Positions 7,583-18,345 of a stretch of DNA of 64,000 bases are shown here, piece after piece. The stretch is from Gardnerella vaginalis. GTDB taxonomy: Bacteria > Actinomycetota > Actinomycetes > Actinomycetales > Bifidobacteriaceae. How positions within the stretch are numbered: the stretch's first letter is position 1; each line of letters opens with the position of its first letter. The position numbers and the translations under genes were made by a program. Location: the NCBI RefSeq assembly GCF_001546485.1, contig NZ_KQ956870.1, positions 1 through 64,000 on the forward strand. The letters run 5' to 3'. The notes under the pieces are model-generated. The model did not search any database and had not been told where the DNA came from. It saw nothing but the letters and a program-made list of their open reading frames with translations.

Positions 7583-8989
7583 TTATTTATGTTGTCTACG
7601 TGACTTTCTCTTATATAAACGCATTGCCGTAGAAGTTGCACGTTGAGCATATTTTTTCGTTTGAGATGCTACTGTTTCTGTAACTTTCTCAACATTTTCT
7701 ACATTCTCAACAGTGCCTTCATCTTTTTGTATGGTATTATCTTGTACACTCAACTCTACTGCGTTATCCTCGTTCTTCACTTCAGCAAAAGCTTGTACAT
7801 GGTCTACATGTTCACTAGCATCAGCCTGTTCAACATGCTCTGACTCAGCTACAGGCTGCGTGAGCTGTTCGTTTTCAACTTGAGCTTCCGCTACTACTTG
7901 ATCTAACTGCTCTTGAGTTTGAGATTGTGAGTCATTGGTTTCTTTATTTTGCAACGATGAATCAGCGCTATCAACTTCTTGAGTATTGCTAAGTTTGCGA
8001 CGCTTACGGCGATGCTTCTTGCTATCTTCAATTGCTTCTTCAATAAGCTCAACATCAGCTCGTTCTTCACGAGGAGCTTGTTGCAAAATATCAATATGAT
8101 AGTCATCGTACGCCGGAGCAGATTGTACCCACAGTTGCGATGGCTGAGGAGGTTCAATATCTGAATGCTCTCCACATGCGTGATCAAGCGAAACTACTCG
8201 CCCATCATCAGGACTCCACATGTTGGCACATACGCCAAACATGGAGCCTAAGCTTCCTGCTAATGGAATCAAGAATCCGCAAGTAGAGCATGCTTTGCCA
8301 TCAGCAATCTTTGTAGACAGTGATTTTGGTCCGTGCTGTCCCGCGTACCAACGTTTTGCTGTTTGTGAAAGCGCTTCAGCAGTCATTACGCGTCTACGCG
8401 ACAATCGCAATGTAGATACAGCTTCCTCAAGATCATCGTTTACAGGATACTCATCTTGAGATGAATCAGAAAGTTGCTGACTTTGATCTCGTTGCTGCTC
8501 TTGCTGCTGTTCAGTCGTATCGACTGTACTAGTAGCACTCATAGTGTCAGCTGCACCTTCACTATTCTCAGCCGACTGAGTAACATCACACGCAACCTTT
8601 GATTCATCACCAGCATGATGATGAACTGGTCGGAACCCATCTTCAAGACGCGCATCGTGCTCATCAGTGCCAATAGAATCCGTTACAGAAAGATCACTTG
8701 GTTTTAAGCGATCTTTCCACGGAATCCAAGCAGGTGGCAGTAACGATTCATCTGTAGGAACAAGCGTTGACTCATTTACAGTCCAACGCTGAGTTTCTTC
8801 ATCGTGATACAACGTTACAGACCACTGCCAGCCTTCATAGCCGACTAATGTGCTTACAAAACGGAAATCAGTAACATTGTCACCAATTTCCGTAGAAGAC
8901 ACAAAGTCACCTACAGCATCCAAGCGCTCTGAAGCTTCCACAGCTACGCTACGAGCAAGCTCTTGTGGATTCACCACTTCATCAGTCAT
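7583..8989 (-). CDS. DUF3027 family protein
   Basis: About 468 residues. The N-terminal half matches actinobacterial DUF3027: ARSVAVEASERLDAVGDF, then VSTLVGYEGWQWSVTLYHD and LLPPAWIPWKDRL. A second conserved block, CSTCGFLIPLAGSLGSMFGVC followed by HACGEHSD, could bind a metal. Between and after these lie long Gln/Glu/Ser-rich stretches, and the C-terminus is basic. ATG 8989 is preferred; the frame extends to a TTG at 9022 but that would overlap the upstream gene. The cold-shock gene just upstream ends at 9006, so they are likely co-transcribed, an order also seen in other actinobacteria. Function unknown. Confidence 0.8.
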   Translation of the reverse strand: MTDEVVNPQELARSVAVEASERLDAVGDFVSSTEIGDNVTDFRFVSTLVGYEGWQWSVTLYHDEETQRWTVNESTLVPTDESLLPPAWIPWKDRLKPSDLSVTDSIGTDEHDARLEDGFRPVHHHAGDESKVACDVTQSAENSEGAADTMSATSTVDTTEQQQEQQRDQSQQLSDSSQDEYPVNDDLEEAVSTLRLSRRRVMTAEALSQTAKRWYAGQHGPKSLSTKIADGKACSTCGFLIPLAGSLGSMFGVCANMWSPDDGRVVSLDHACGEHSDIEPPQPSQLWVQSAPAYDDYHIDILQQAPREERADVELIEEAIEDSKKHRRKRRKLSNTQEVDSADSSLQNKETNDSQSQTQEQLDQVVAEAQVENEQLTQPVAESEHVEQADASEHVDHVQAFAEVKNEDNAVELSVQDNTIQKDEGTVENVENVEKVTETVASQTKKYAQRATSTAMRLYKRKSRRQHK

Positions 8990-9005
8990 ATACACTAATC
9001 CTGCA

Positions 9006-9395
9006 CTACTCCTGAACGTCAAAATTATCAGCTACTGCACGCAATAATGTAGCTAGTTTCTTGCTTTCAGCTGTTGAAGGATAATGACGATGTCTTAAAC
9101 CATTACCGGCAGAGTCAAGCAATTTAATAAGATCTTCTACAATTGCTGCCATGTCTTCTGCCTTTGGGCGAGTTGCTTTCACTAATGATGGCGCTGCCAC
9201 AATCACATTAAGTCCCATCGCTTGTGGACCTTTACGACCATCAATGACAGAAAATTCAACACGTGTACCCTTATGCAAAGTTTTTACGGTAGCAGGCAAT
9301 GCTGCAGCTGGCAAGAAAACATCCTTACCATCATCGCTAGCAATAAAGCCATACCCCTTCTGCGAATCATACCAACGCACGCGCCCATTGGGCAT
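9006..9395 (-). CDS. cold-shock domain protein with C-terminal extension
   Basis: A 129-residue protein. Residues 1-70 form a cold-shock domain with the RNP1-like KGYGFIA and RNP2-like DVFLPAAAL motifs, so it should bind single-stranded nucleic acid. The remaining 60 residues are a helical extension, longer than the usual 67-residue CspA, as in the actinobacterial CspB-like family. ATG 9395 has GAGGTG just upstream; the frame extends to a GTG at 9407 within that site. It precedes the DUF3027 gene by 16 bp. Confidence 0.88.
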   Translation of the reverse strand: MPNGRVRWYDSQKGYGFIASDDGKDVFLPAAALPATVKTLHKGTRVEFSVIDGRKGPQAMGLNVIVAAPSLVKATRPKAEDMAAIVEDLIKLLDSAGNGLRHRHYPSTAESKKLATLLRAVADNFDVQE

Positions 9396-9620
9396 AACAC
9401 ACCTCACTCAAATAATCATTCAATATCGCATAACAAACTGCCACAAAGCACAGCACACTATTGTATGCGAAAGGTCTATAGACAGTGTACCAAATATTCT
9501 TACTACTTGTATTATTTTTTATATTGTAGCGCATACACGCGGGCAAATACACGGACTAACTTATAAGCAAGTAAATAATCTTACACATGTACTTTCACAT
9601 ACTTAATAAGTAACCGTTTG
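9396..9620. other. 225-bp spacer before the cold-shock gene
   Basis: AT-rich, probably carrying the cold-shock gene's promoter and leader. On the minus strand TACAAT is a possible -10 but no convincing -35 is at the right distance. No terminator was seen for the histidine kinase gene. Confidence 0.3.
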
Positions 9621-11555
9621 CTACGAAACATCTTCTATTTCTTTTATTGGAAGTACAACAGTAAGTGTTAACCCATGAGCTTGAACATCAAGCGGTCGAG
9701 ATGTATTCATAGTGTCATCGAGATGTTCTGCTGTAGAATCAACAACAGTTAATGGTGTGGAAGTAGTTGCACAAATAAAACCGTGGTGTGCTTTCACAAC
9801 AGATTGGGCAATAGCCATACCTAAACCAGTACCACCTTTCTCGCGGGCACGAGAAGGATCAGCAATGTAGAAACGTTCAAAAATACGAGAAAGTGACTCT
9901 TCTGGCACGCCAGGCCCATGATCAACAACACGAATAACTGCATAAGTGTTACCAGTATTAGTCGATTGGCTTACTTCAGCAGCTTCTAAGAATTCTTTCA
10001 ATGACTCACTTACAGAAGGCAATTGTGAAAGCTTATCTGGCGTAATAGAAGCTTTCATAACACCTACAGCAATTTCAACAGGCGAATCAGTGGGAGTATA
10101 ACGGTGAATATTACCTACGATATTAGTCATAACTTGACGTAAACGCGCACCATCACCGAGCAAAGTAACGTCAGGAAGTTTACCACTATTGAACTGCAAC
10201 TTATGCTCAAAATTACAGCGAGTACAATTCATTAATTTCCATTCGTCAGAAAGTGAAAGTGAGCCTTGCTGCACTAAGCGAGCAGGATCAAGCGCATGCA
10301 AATCATTAGCAGCATCAGAAAGTATTGGTGCCAGTTTTACAATTTGCGAAGTATCAATACCACGACCTTCATCAAATCGTGCGAGCGAAAGCAAATCCTC
10401 TACAAGTTCAGTCATGCGTTCACTAGAAGCTTTAATATGCGCAATTGAATCATCTGCCTGTTTTTGTCCACCCGGCGAGTTGCGCCACATGGTATACAAT
10501 TCAGCATAGCCATGAATTGCTGCAAGAGGAGTGCGTAATTCATGACTTGCATCTGAAACGAAACGCTTCATTTTTTCTGTCATAGCTTCTTGTTCATTAA
10601 ATCCACGTTCGATACGAGCGAGCATCGAATTTAAAGAAGCAGCTAAAGAACCAACCTCTGTGTTTTCTGGCGCTGAAGGAACTCGCCTACTTAAATCACC
10701 AGAAGCAATTTTTGAAGCCGTTTTTTCAATACGCTTTAAAGGCCGTAATGTAGTGCGAATAATAATAGCGGCAAATACTGCTCCAAACAAAATAACAGCA
10801 ATACTTACCATAATGCAGTAACGAGTAAGCGTATTAACAGTATCAAGCTGATCGCTTAAAGATAAAGCAATATACACATACCCTCGCATGCTCATACTTG
10901 AGTCGTAGCGGTTTCTTTGACCCCAAGTCAACACTAGTACACGCCAAGGCGCTTTTGCTGCTTTTACAGTAGTGTCATCACTATCGCTAACATTACCTTG
11001 AATAATTGCAGGAGATGTATACGGCTTATGAATTGCAATGTGCTTACTAGCAGAACCATCCGCCGGCAACTTAGGCATAGAAACAAAGTTGCCTCTCAGT
11101 TTCGGCACCAATGGTGTAGTTATGATTTTATTATGCGTATCTCTAATCTGCATAAAATAATCATTTGGACCAGCAGTTGATTGATTAGCATCTTTCCTAC
11201 GCAATAAATCAATATTGTCATAAATAAGTTGAGCCTGATCTGCTAACTGAATATCTGTTTTTTCTAGCAGATAACCTCCAACTAGCTGACGAATTGATAA
11301 CGAAATACAAAATGCAGCTATAGTAAGCACAGCTAACGTGCAAGCTAATAAGCGTGTACTTAACGGTATTGCGCTTACACGACGACGCAACCAACAAATT
11401 CTACGCGGTTTCAAATCTGCATTAGCGCCTACGCTTGGCACTATTGCCACGCTTTTGCCTATGTCAGTAGAAGTTGTAGCATTTTTACCGTCGGCAGTCG
11501 TGCTGATACTGCGTTGCGTTTCCTGCTTTTCGTCGCTATGATTACTCGGCTGCAT
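9621..11555 (-). CDS. membrane sensor histidine kinase
   Basis: A 644-residue two-component kinase. A cytosolic N-tail (to about 67) and TM1 (about 68-95) precede an extracellular sensor region, then TM2 (about 245-270) and a HAMP linker. The HisKA motif DASHELRTPL places the phosphorylated His near residue 338. The HATPase has an N-box-like TNIVGNIHRYTP, DHGPGVP and GGTGLGMAIAQ. An insertion of about 35 residues lies between N-box and G1 box. It follows the response regulator gene by 2 nt, so the pair forms one operon. Signal unknown; the layout resembles the mycobacterial TcrY/TrcS group. Confidence 0.92.
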   Translation of the reverse strand: MQPSNHSDEKQETQRSISTTADGKNATTSTDIGKSVAIVPSVGANADLKPRRICWLRRRVSAIPLSTRLLACTLAVLTIAAFCISLSIRQLVGGYLLEKTDIQLADQAQLIYDNIDLLRRKDANQSTAGPNDYFMQIRDTHNKIITTPLVPKLRGNFVSMPKLPADGSASKHIAIHKPYTSPAIIQGNVSDSDDTTVKAAKAPWRVLVLTWGQRNRYDSSMSMRGYVYIALSLSDQLDTVNTLTRYCIMVSIAVILFGAVFAAIIIRTTLRPLKRIEKTASKIASGDLSRRVPSAPENTEVGSLAASLNSMLARIERGFNEQEAMTEKMKRFVSDASHELRTPLAAIHGYAELYTMWRNSPGGQKQADDSIAHIKASSERMTELVEDLLSLARFDEGRGIDTSQIVKLAPILSDAANDLHALDPARLVQQGSLSLSDEWKLMNCTRCNFEHKLQFNSGKLPDVTLLGDGARLRQVMTNIVGNIHRYTPTDSPVEIAVGVMKASITPDKLSQLPSVSESLKEFLEAAEVSQSTNTGNTYAVIRVVDHGPGVPEESLSRIFERFYIADPSRAREKGGTGLGMAIAQSVVKAHHGFICATTSTPLTVVDSTAEHLDDTMNTSRPLDVQAHGLTLTVVLPIKEIEDVS

Positions 11556-11557
11556 AA

Positions 11558-12298
11558 TCAGGCTTGACCTGCCTTTGGTTCACGAATCATATAGCCGATG
11601 CCACGTTTAGTCTCAATAAGAGGAACAACTTTTTGCTGATTTCCATCAGCATCAGTAACTTCAATACCGTCTATTTTTTTTCGCAAATAAGAGATATAGG
11701 ACTCAACAATAGCCGCATCGCCACCCCAATCATATTGCCACACATGATTCAGAATTTGGCTTTTTGACAATACGCGACCTTCATTATCCATCAAATAATG
11801 CAGCAACTTATACTCAGTTGGACTAAGCTCAATCGCTACGCCGCTGCGAGTAACATCATGTGAATCTTCATTGATTTCTAGATCGGCTACTCGAATAATA
11901 GGAGTTTCTTCTTCTTGTTCTCGTGTTCGACGCAGAATAGCACGAATCCTTGCTACTACTTCTTCCAAACTGAATGGCTTAGTGACATAATCGTCACCGC
12001 CAACTGTCAAGCCCATGATTTTATCTTGCGTATCGTCTCTTGCTGTAAGGAATAGAACCGGAACCTTAACTCCATTTTGACGAATACGCCTTGTAACAGT
12101 AAAACCATCAATATCCGGAAGCATAACATCCATAACAATAAGATCAGGTTTTACTTGTTCTATGACTTCAATGGCCTCTGACCCAGATGCAGCGGTTTCA
12201 ACATCAAAACCAGCAAAATGCAACGATGCAACCAAAAGTTCACGAATTGATGGTTCATCGTCGACCACAACTACAGACGCTTCAACATTCTTGCTCAT
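11558..12298 (-). CDS. OmpR-family response regulator
   Basis: A 246-residue protein. The receiver has VVDDEPS at the N-terminus, phospho-acceptor Asp in IVMDVMLPD, and the conserved LTARDD and VTKPFS. The C-terminal winged helix ends with ESYISYLRKKID and TKRGIGYMIRE. Partner of the downstream histidine kinase, whose ATG begins 2 nt after this stop. ATG 12298 is chosen (AGGTGATG upstream); the frame extends five codons further to a GTG at 12313. Closest in style to TcrX/TrcR-type actinobacterial regulators, but targets are unknown. Confidence 0.93.
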   Translation of the reverse strand: MSKNVEASVVVVDDEPSIRELLVASLHFAGFDVETAASGSEAIEVIEQVKPDLIVMDVMLPDIDGFTVTRRIRQNGVKVPVLFLTARDDTQDKIMGLTVGGDDYVTKPFSLEEVVARIRAILRRTREQEEETPIIRVADLEINEDSHDVTRSGVAIELSPTEYKLLHYLMDNEGRVLSKSQILNHVWQYDWGGDAAIVESYISYLRKKIDGIEVTDADGNQQKVVPLIETKRGIGYMIREPKAGQA

Positions 12299-12378
12299 AC
12301 TGATTAGCATCACCTATAAAGCTGAATATTTCCTGAATAAATACTGAAAATCAAACAAGTTGCTCGATTATTTTTGGA

Positions 12379-13206
12379 TTATCGTCGAGTGCGAGCATGA
12401 CGTCTATGAGCTTTACGCAATCCTGCACGTATTTGACGCTGAACATAACGTCGACGCAGTAAAATAGCGGTTACTATTGCACATACCGCTAGCAAAACAA
12501 CCAACATAACAAGTGTGGATACTAAACTTGCAGATGTACTTGTGGAAGTTCGTTTTGAACGTGCAATCTGTTGCATCATCATCATTGCGGATTGCCCCCA
12601 ATGACTTCCTGAAGTAGTAACTAACGGTCGATATGCAGCATCAGATAGCGCGTCCACTGTGTTCTTACTCTTAAGCCACTCGTCGGAATTAGGTGAAACT
12701 GCAACAATAAGTCTTCCATCATGGGTAGCTACAGCAAGTAGTACTGTATTGCGCGCTGGCATTGTGCTAATAAGCAAATCGCTCGCCCATTTTGACGGAT
12801 TTTTTGTATTACCAAATGTAGCTAAATATAGAAGTTTTACATTTACGCCTGTGCGCTTTTTAGTAGCTACGATAGCGTCTGAAACTTTAGTAACGGAGTC
12901 GCCCAGTAAATTCTCAGTGTCTGTTATTGAATCAGTGGCTACAATACCTAAATCTTTTACATTATCGGCAGCATATGCTGAAGTTGGTTGAATGATGCTG
13001 AACGGCGAAGGTACAAGCAGAGCAGCAGTTATTATTGCCATCATACATGAAATACTCAAAAGTAATGCCAGCAAAGAAGATGTTATACGTCGTACAAATA
13101 CCCGTACTGTGCACAAGTTTTGGGAGAAATAAGCTGAAATGTGGATAAGTGGCAGGCTTTTAACCACACGCAAGCACAAAGCTTTCACATAATTTTTTGA
13201 AGGCAT
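12379..13206 (-). CDS. TPM-domain-like exported membrane protein
   Basis: A 275-residue frame. A hydrophobic segment ending in an Ala-rich AYAAD cleavage-like site (about residues 45-82) is followed by a domain of about 110 residues resembling TPM/DUF6676 (VKLLYLATFG...NTVLLAVATHDGRLIVAVS), then a second membrane segment (about 228-250) and a strongly basic cytosolic tail. The likely topology is signal anchor, outside domain, membrane, basic inside tail. The start is uncertain: ATG 13206 has no clear binding site and the first 35 residues look untypical, so an internal GTG is possible. It may follow the same divergent region as the WXG100 gene. Function unknown. Confidence 0.6.
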   Translation of the reverse strand: MPSKNYVKALCLRVVKSLPLIHISAYFSQNLCTVRVFVRRITSSLLALLLSISCMMAIITAALLVPSPFSIIQPTSAYAADNVKDLGIVATDSITDTENLLGDSVTKVSDAIVATKKRTGVNVKLLYLATFGNTKNPSKWASDLLISTMPARNTVLLAVATHDGRLIVAVSPNSDEWLKSKNTVDALSDAAYRPLVTTSGSHWGQSAMMMMQQIARSKRTSTSTSASLVSTLVMLVVLLAVCAIVTAILLRRRYVQRQIRAGLRKAHRRHARTRR

Positions 13207-13366
13207 ATATTTATCATAGCGTTACACCACACAACTCAACACAACACGCTACATAAATTATGCATTTGGGGTTATTGCTCAATGAAACTAGGTATGGTGT
13301 TTCGCAAAATTTATGAATTTATCAACCATCACGTTGAAAAAACGTGGCGACAGTACGGAGGGGATT

Positions 13367-13660
13367 ATGCCACAATTTCGAGTTGATTCAGAACATATTC
13401 AACAATCTGCAGCAGCTGTAGGTTCATCAGTTAATGCAATTAGAAGCGCTGTTAACGGCATGTATGCTAACCTGCAGCAACTGCAAAGCGTATGGACTGG
13501 ACCTGCTGCTACCCAATTTGCGTCGACTGCACAACAATGGCGTGCAGCACAACAACAAATGGAGCAATCGTTGGAAGCAATTCAGCAAGCGATGCAGCAT
13601 GCTTCAGGCTTGTATCTTGATGCAGAAACTCAAGCTACTTCCCTATTTGGCATGAGATAA
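13367..13660 (+). CDS. WXG100 family (ESAT-6-like) protein
   Basis: A 97-residue protein, the usual WXG100 length, with two predicted helices joined at the W-x-G turn (VWTGPAA, about residue 43) and a C-terminal Y-x-x-x-E (YLDAE), the type VII secretion signal pattern. ATG 13367 has GGAGGGG just upstream; the frame extends to 13313 without a site. Such proteins are exported as helical dimers by ESX systems. No EccC-type ATPase or other ESX gene lies in this window, so the exporter must be elsewhere or absent. It is transcribed convergently with groEL and ends at a strong hairpin. Confidence 0.88.
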   Translation: MPQFRVDSEHIQQSAAAVGSSVNAIRSAVNGMYANLQQLQSVWTGPAATQFASTAQQWRAAQQQMEQSLEAIQQAMQHASGLYLDAETQATSLFGMR

Positions 13661-13677
13661 TTTAGCAATTAAACAAA

Positions 13678-13713
13678 GTATTGGCGGTATGTTGTAGAGC
13701 ATACCGCCAATAC
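13678..13713. terminator. 14-bp perfect hairpin between WXG100 gene and groEL
   Basis: GTATTGGCGGTATG (13678-13691) pairs perfectly with CATACCGCCAATAC (13700-13713), 8-nt loop. There is no long T-tract on either side, but its place between convergent genes suits a two-way terminator. Confidence 0.7.
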
Positions 13714-13780
13714 TGTTAGCGAACTTGTTTCCTATTATTATGATCTAACAAGTTAAGATTTTGCGTAACTAAACTACTCT

Positions 13781-15433
<1,653 letters not shown>

Positions 15434-15492
15434 CTATTCACCAAAGTCTTAAGCAATAAGCCGTCAGCTGCTTATTATCACTCTCAAGACTT

Positions 15493-15535
15493 GAGTGCTA
15501 ATTGAAGATTAGCACTCTATGCCCCCGAGTGCCAA
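15493..15535 (-). promoter_or_regulatory. CIRCE operator of groEL with an extra half-site
   Basis: TTAGCACTC (15509-15517), nine bases, GAGTGCCAA (15527-15535) form a CIRCE element with one mismatch to the TTAGCACTC-N9-GAGTGCTAA consensus, the HrcA binding site. A third arm GAGTGCTAA (15493-15501) precedes it at 7-bp spacing and overlaps a short palindrome CTCAAG-A-CTTGAG (15483-15495). Confidence 0.9.
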
Positions 15536-15556
15536 CTTTTTGGCGTTTATAAGAAA

Positions 15557-15590
15557 AATGCTGGTTAGAAAAGCAAATCTAACCAGCATT
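15557..15590 (-). terminator. hairpin terminator of the LytR_C gene
   Basis: AATGCTGGTTAGA (15557-15569) pairs perfectly with TCTAACCAGCATT (15578-15590). It lies 20 bp past the stop of the minus-strand gene and is followed on that strand by a run rich in T (TTTTTCTTATA). Confidence 0.85.
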
Positions 15591-15609
15591 ACAAACGCAT
15601 ATGCGTATG

Positions 15610-16293
15610 TTATTTACACAGCACCACTACAATTTGAGAAACAATTCCTTTTTCATTTTCAACTGCGGCAATACCTAAAGTTTTTGCAATATCTTCTGCG
15701 GCAGCTTTCTGAGTATCATCCTTATACCAAACAACAGAAGTATTTGGCACTTTACCAGTCGGATTACCTGCTGTTACATTTGCATAACCCGCTTGTTTTA
15801 AGGTGTTTGCTGTTTGTGCTGCATGACCATTGATATCGGTAGCATTAATCACTTTTACGGCAACTGTTTTGTCAACCGCAGCTTGAGATTGTGTAGTAGT
15901 ATCAGTGTTTTTTGCATTATTATTGCTGGATTCATCTGTTTTAGTATCCTTAGTATCTTCAGCATTGGTGCTATCTGCTTCAGTTTTTTCGGAATCATCA
16001 GAGGAATCGTCTTCATCATCGGATTTAGGTTTTGTAGTATCAGACTTCTTCGCCACTACCTTAGATTGAGAACTCTGCTGAGAATGGTTCCATGGGAATG
16101 AAAGATGCGAAATTTCACCAGAAGCAAATGCCCATACCAAAAGACCGGCTAATACAGCGATAACCAACGTCACAACATAAGGAAGTATTATGGCATACCA
16201 AGCAGGATTTCCACGATGCACACCTACAGGACCTTCTGGTGGTTCATCAAAAGCATCAGGCGTATACGACACGCTCCGATTATTTCGCGCCAT
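15610..16293 (-). CDS. membrane protein with LytR C-terminal domain
   Basis: A 227-residue protein. One membrane segment (about residues 31-52) follows a short cytosolic tail; then comes a low-complexity Ser/Asp/Thr/Asn linker (about 75-135); the last 85 residues form a LytR_C domain (VKVINATDINGHAAQTANTLKQAGY, SVVWY.....AAAEDIAKTLG). LytR_C domains occur in envelope proteins near wall polymer transferases, but there is no LCP domain here. It has its own terminator and lies divergent to ung. Confidence 0.8.
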   Translation of the reverse strand: MARNNRSVSYTPDAFDEPPEGPVGVHRGNPAWYAIILPYVVTLVIAVLAGLLVWAFASGEISHLSFPWNHSQQSSQSKVVAKKSDTTKPKSDDEDDSSDDSEKTEADSTNAEDTKDTKTDESSNNNAKNTDTTTQSQAAVDKTVAVKVINATDINGHAAQTANTLKQAGYANVTAGNPTGKVPNTSVVWYKDDTQKAAAEDIAKTLGIAAVENEKGIVSQIVVVLCK

Positions 16294-16415
16294 AATTGCA
16301 TTCCTCCAACACGTTCATCCAAATAATATGCATCCATACTATCTAATGCTGAGCACAAACCACAAATTCAGTATGGCAGAAACTTTTATGCTACACCTTG
16401 TCATACAGTAGCCAT

Positions 16416-17132
16416 ATGAATTCTCAACATGTTAAACCTTTAGATGAACTTATGGATCCGGATTGGGCAAAAGCGCTTACGCCTGTTGAACCACAAATTA
16501 GAGCAATGGGAGAGTTTTTACGCGAGCAAATGAAGCAAGGACACCATATTTTGCCCGCAAGTCATAATATTTTACGCGCTTTTAGTATACCCCTTATGAG
16601 TATAAAGGTTTTGATTGTTGGGCAGGATCCTTACCCTACTCCAGGTCATCCTGTTGGGCTTAGTTTTTGCACTGCTCCTGAAGTACGTCCGTTACCAAAA
16701 AGTCTTATCAATATCTATAAAGAATTAGTTGACGATCTTGGAGTTGATGTCCCACAAAGCGGTGATCTAACGCCGTGGACACGTCAGGGCGTCATGTTAC
16801 TTAATCGTTGTTTAACAGTTGAAGCAGGCAAAGCAAATAGTCACCAAGGTAAAGGTTGGGAAATAGTAACTGATGCTGCTATTCGTGCTTTAAATAGTCG
16901 AACCGATAGTAACGGGCATCCCTTACCTTTGGTAGGCATCTTGTGGGGACGAAACGCTCAAAGTTTAGCTCCGTTACTTACGAACGCTACACTCATTACT
17001 TCTGCACACCCAAGCCCTCTTTCAGCAATGCGCGGTTTCTTCGGATCACATCCTTTCTCCCGAGCAAATCAAGCGCTTATAGAACAAGGCGCTTCTCCTA
17101 TTGACTGGTCGTTGCGCACACAAGCTGTATGA
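16416..17132 (+). CDS. ung: uracil-DNA glycosylase, family 1
   Basis: A 238-residue enzyme that removes uracil from DNA for base excision repair. The water-activating motif [16 protein letters not shown] (Asp and Tyr near 70) and the minor-groove loop [18 protein letters not shown] are intact, with ASHNILRAF and LLNRCLTV as further family marks. ATG 16416 is chosen from family length; the frame extends to 16398. There is no strong binding site and TATGCT lies 26-31 bp upstream, so the leader may be very short. Confidence 0.95.
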   Translation: MNSQHVKPLDELMDPDWAKALTPVEPQIRAMGEFLREQMKQGHHILPASHNILRAFSIPLMSIKVLIVGQDPYPTPGHPVGLSFCTAPEVRPLPKSLINIYKELVDDLGVDVPQSGDLTPWTRQGVMLLNRCLTVEAGKANSHQGKGWEIVTDAAIRALNSRTDSNGHPLPLVGILWGRNAQSLAPLLTNATLITSAHPSPLSAMRGFFGSHPFSRANQALIEQGASPIDWSLRTQAV

Positions 17133-17220
17133 TGTTCAGATTGTCATGCTACATGCATTACGCAAAGTAAAATGCTGATTTTACGCTCATCGGTACTGCA
17201 TATCGGTTACCATAGTAACT

Positions 17221-18345
17221 ATGGCATTATTCCCACCGCAACCAAAGAAACAACCACTCAACGCTCAATCAGCCATGGCATCCCCGTCTCATGCTGGTTC
17301 AGTATCCTCTCAACCAGTTCCTCCGGTATCAGCTACTTCACAAGCAGCAACAAGCATTTCAGGAGAAGACATACAGCGTTGCCAAAAAATTGCAAATATT
17401 TTGCGTGCACGTTTTGCTCAAACATTAGTCGGGCAAGATTCTTTGCGTGAGTCACTTATTCTTACACTTATTGCTGGAGGGCATATTCTTATTGAATCAG
17501 TGCCAGGACTCGCAAAAACTACTGCTGCACAGACACTTGCAACTGCTATGTCTGGAAGTTTTCGCCGTGTGCAATGTACGCCTGATTTAATGCCTGCAGA
17601 TTTAGTTGGTACACAGGTTTTTGATTTTGCGTCGCAACGTTTTACTACACAAATTGGACCGATTCACGCAAATATTATTCTACTTGATGAAATTAATCGT
17701 TCAAACGCAAAAACCCAGTCTGCAATGCTTGAAGCAATGGCTGAAGGAGCAACCACTATAGGCGGCGAACGTATTGCTTTACCTCAACCTTTTATGGTTA
17801 TTGCAACGCAAAATCCAATTGAAGAAGAAGGAACATTTAATCTTCCTGAAGCACAAATGGATCGTTTTATGGTAAAAGCAGTTATGACATACCCTCATCC
17901 AGATGAGGAAGTTCGTATGCTGCAATTACTTACTCAACGCGGCTCAGATGTTGTGGATCCTGCAACATTAAATATGCAGCGTATTAGTTTGCAAGATGTT
18001 GTATTTTTGCGTACTGCAGCTCGCCATATTCACGTTTCTGAAGCTGTGATGAAATATGCCGTTGATCTCGTTGCTACTTCTCGAGGAGCAGGCACTCACC
18101 CGTTACCAACTATTAATTCACTCGTACGCATGGGTGCTAGTCCTCGCGCTTCTATTGCACTTATTCGTATTGCGCAAGCTCACGCTTTACTTTCGGGACG
18201 CGATTATGTGATTCCAGAAGATGTAAAGCTCTTTGTGCATGACGTATTAAGACATCGTATTCTTTTGACGTTTGAAGCCTTGGCTGACGCTATTACTGCA
18301 GATCAAGTAATTGACGCATTAGTAAAGACGGTTCCTGTGCCATGA
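17221..18345 (+). CDS. MoxR-family AAA ATPase
   Basis: A 374-residue AAA+ protein of the MoxR group, which act as chaperones with von Willebrand A (VWA) partners. The first 55 residues are Pro/Gln/Ser-rich. Walker A is ESVPGLAKTT (near 96) with Ala in place of the usual Gly before Lys, as in MoxR proteins. Walker B is LLDEINR (near 158), followed by sensor ATQNP and arginine-rich elements. Its stop overlaps the start of the DUF58 gene (ATGA), and it opens a six-gene operon in which each stop overlaps the next start. Confidence 0.93.
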   Translation: MALFPPQPKKQPLNAQSAMASPSHAGSVSSQPVPPVSATSQAATSISGEDIQRCQKIANILRARFAQTLVGQDSLRESLILTLIAGGHILIESVPGLAKTTAAQTLATAMSGSFRRVQCTPDLMPADLVGTQVFDFASQRFTTQIGPIHANIILLDEINRSNAKTQSAMLEAMAEGATTIGGERIALPQPFMVIATQNPIEEEGTFNLPEAQMDRFMVKAVMTYPHPDEEVRMLQLLTQRGSDVVDPATLNMQRISLQDVVFLRTAARHIHVSEAVMKYAVDLVATSRGAGTHPLPTINSLVRMGASPRASIALIRIAQAHALLSGRDYVIPEDVKLFVHDVLRHRILLTFEALADAITADQVIDALVKTVPVP

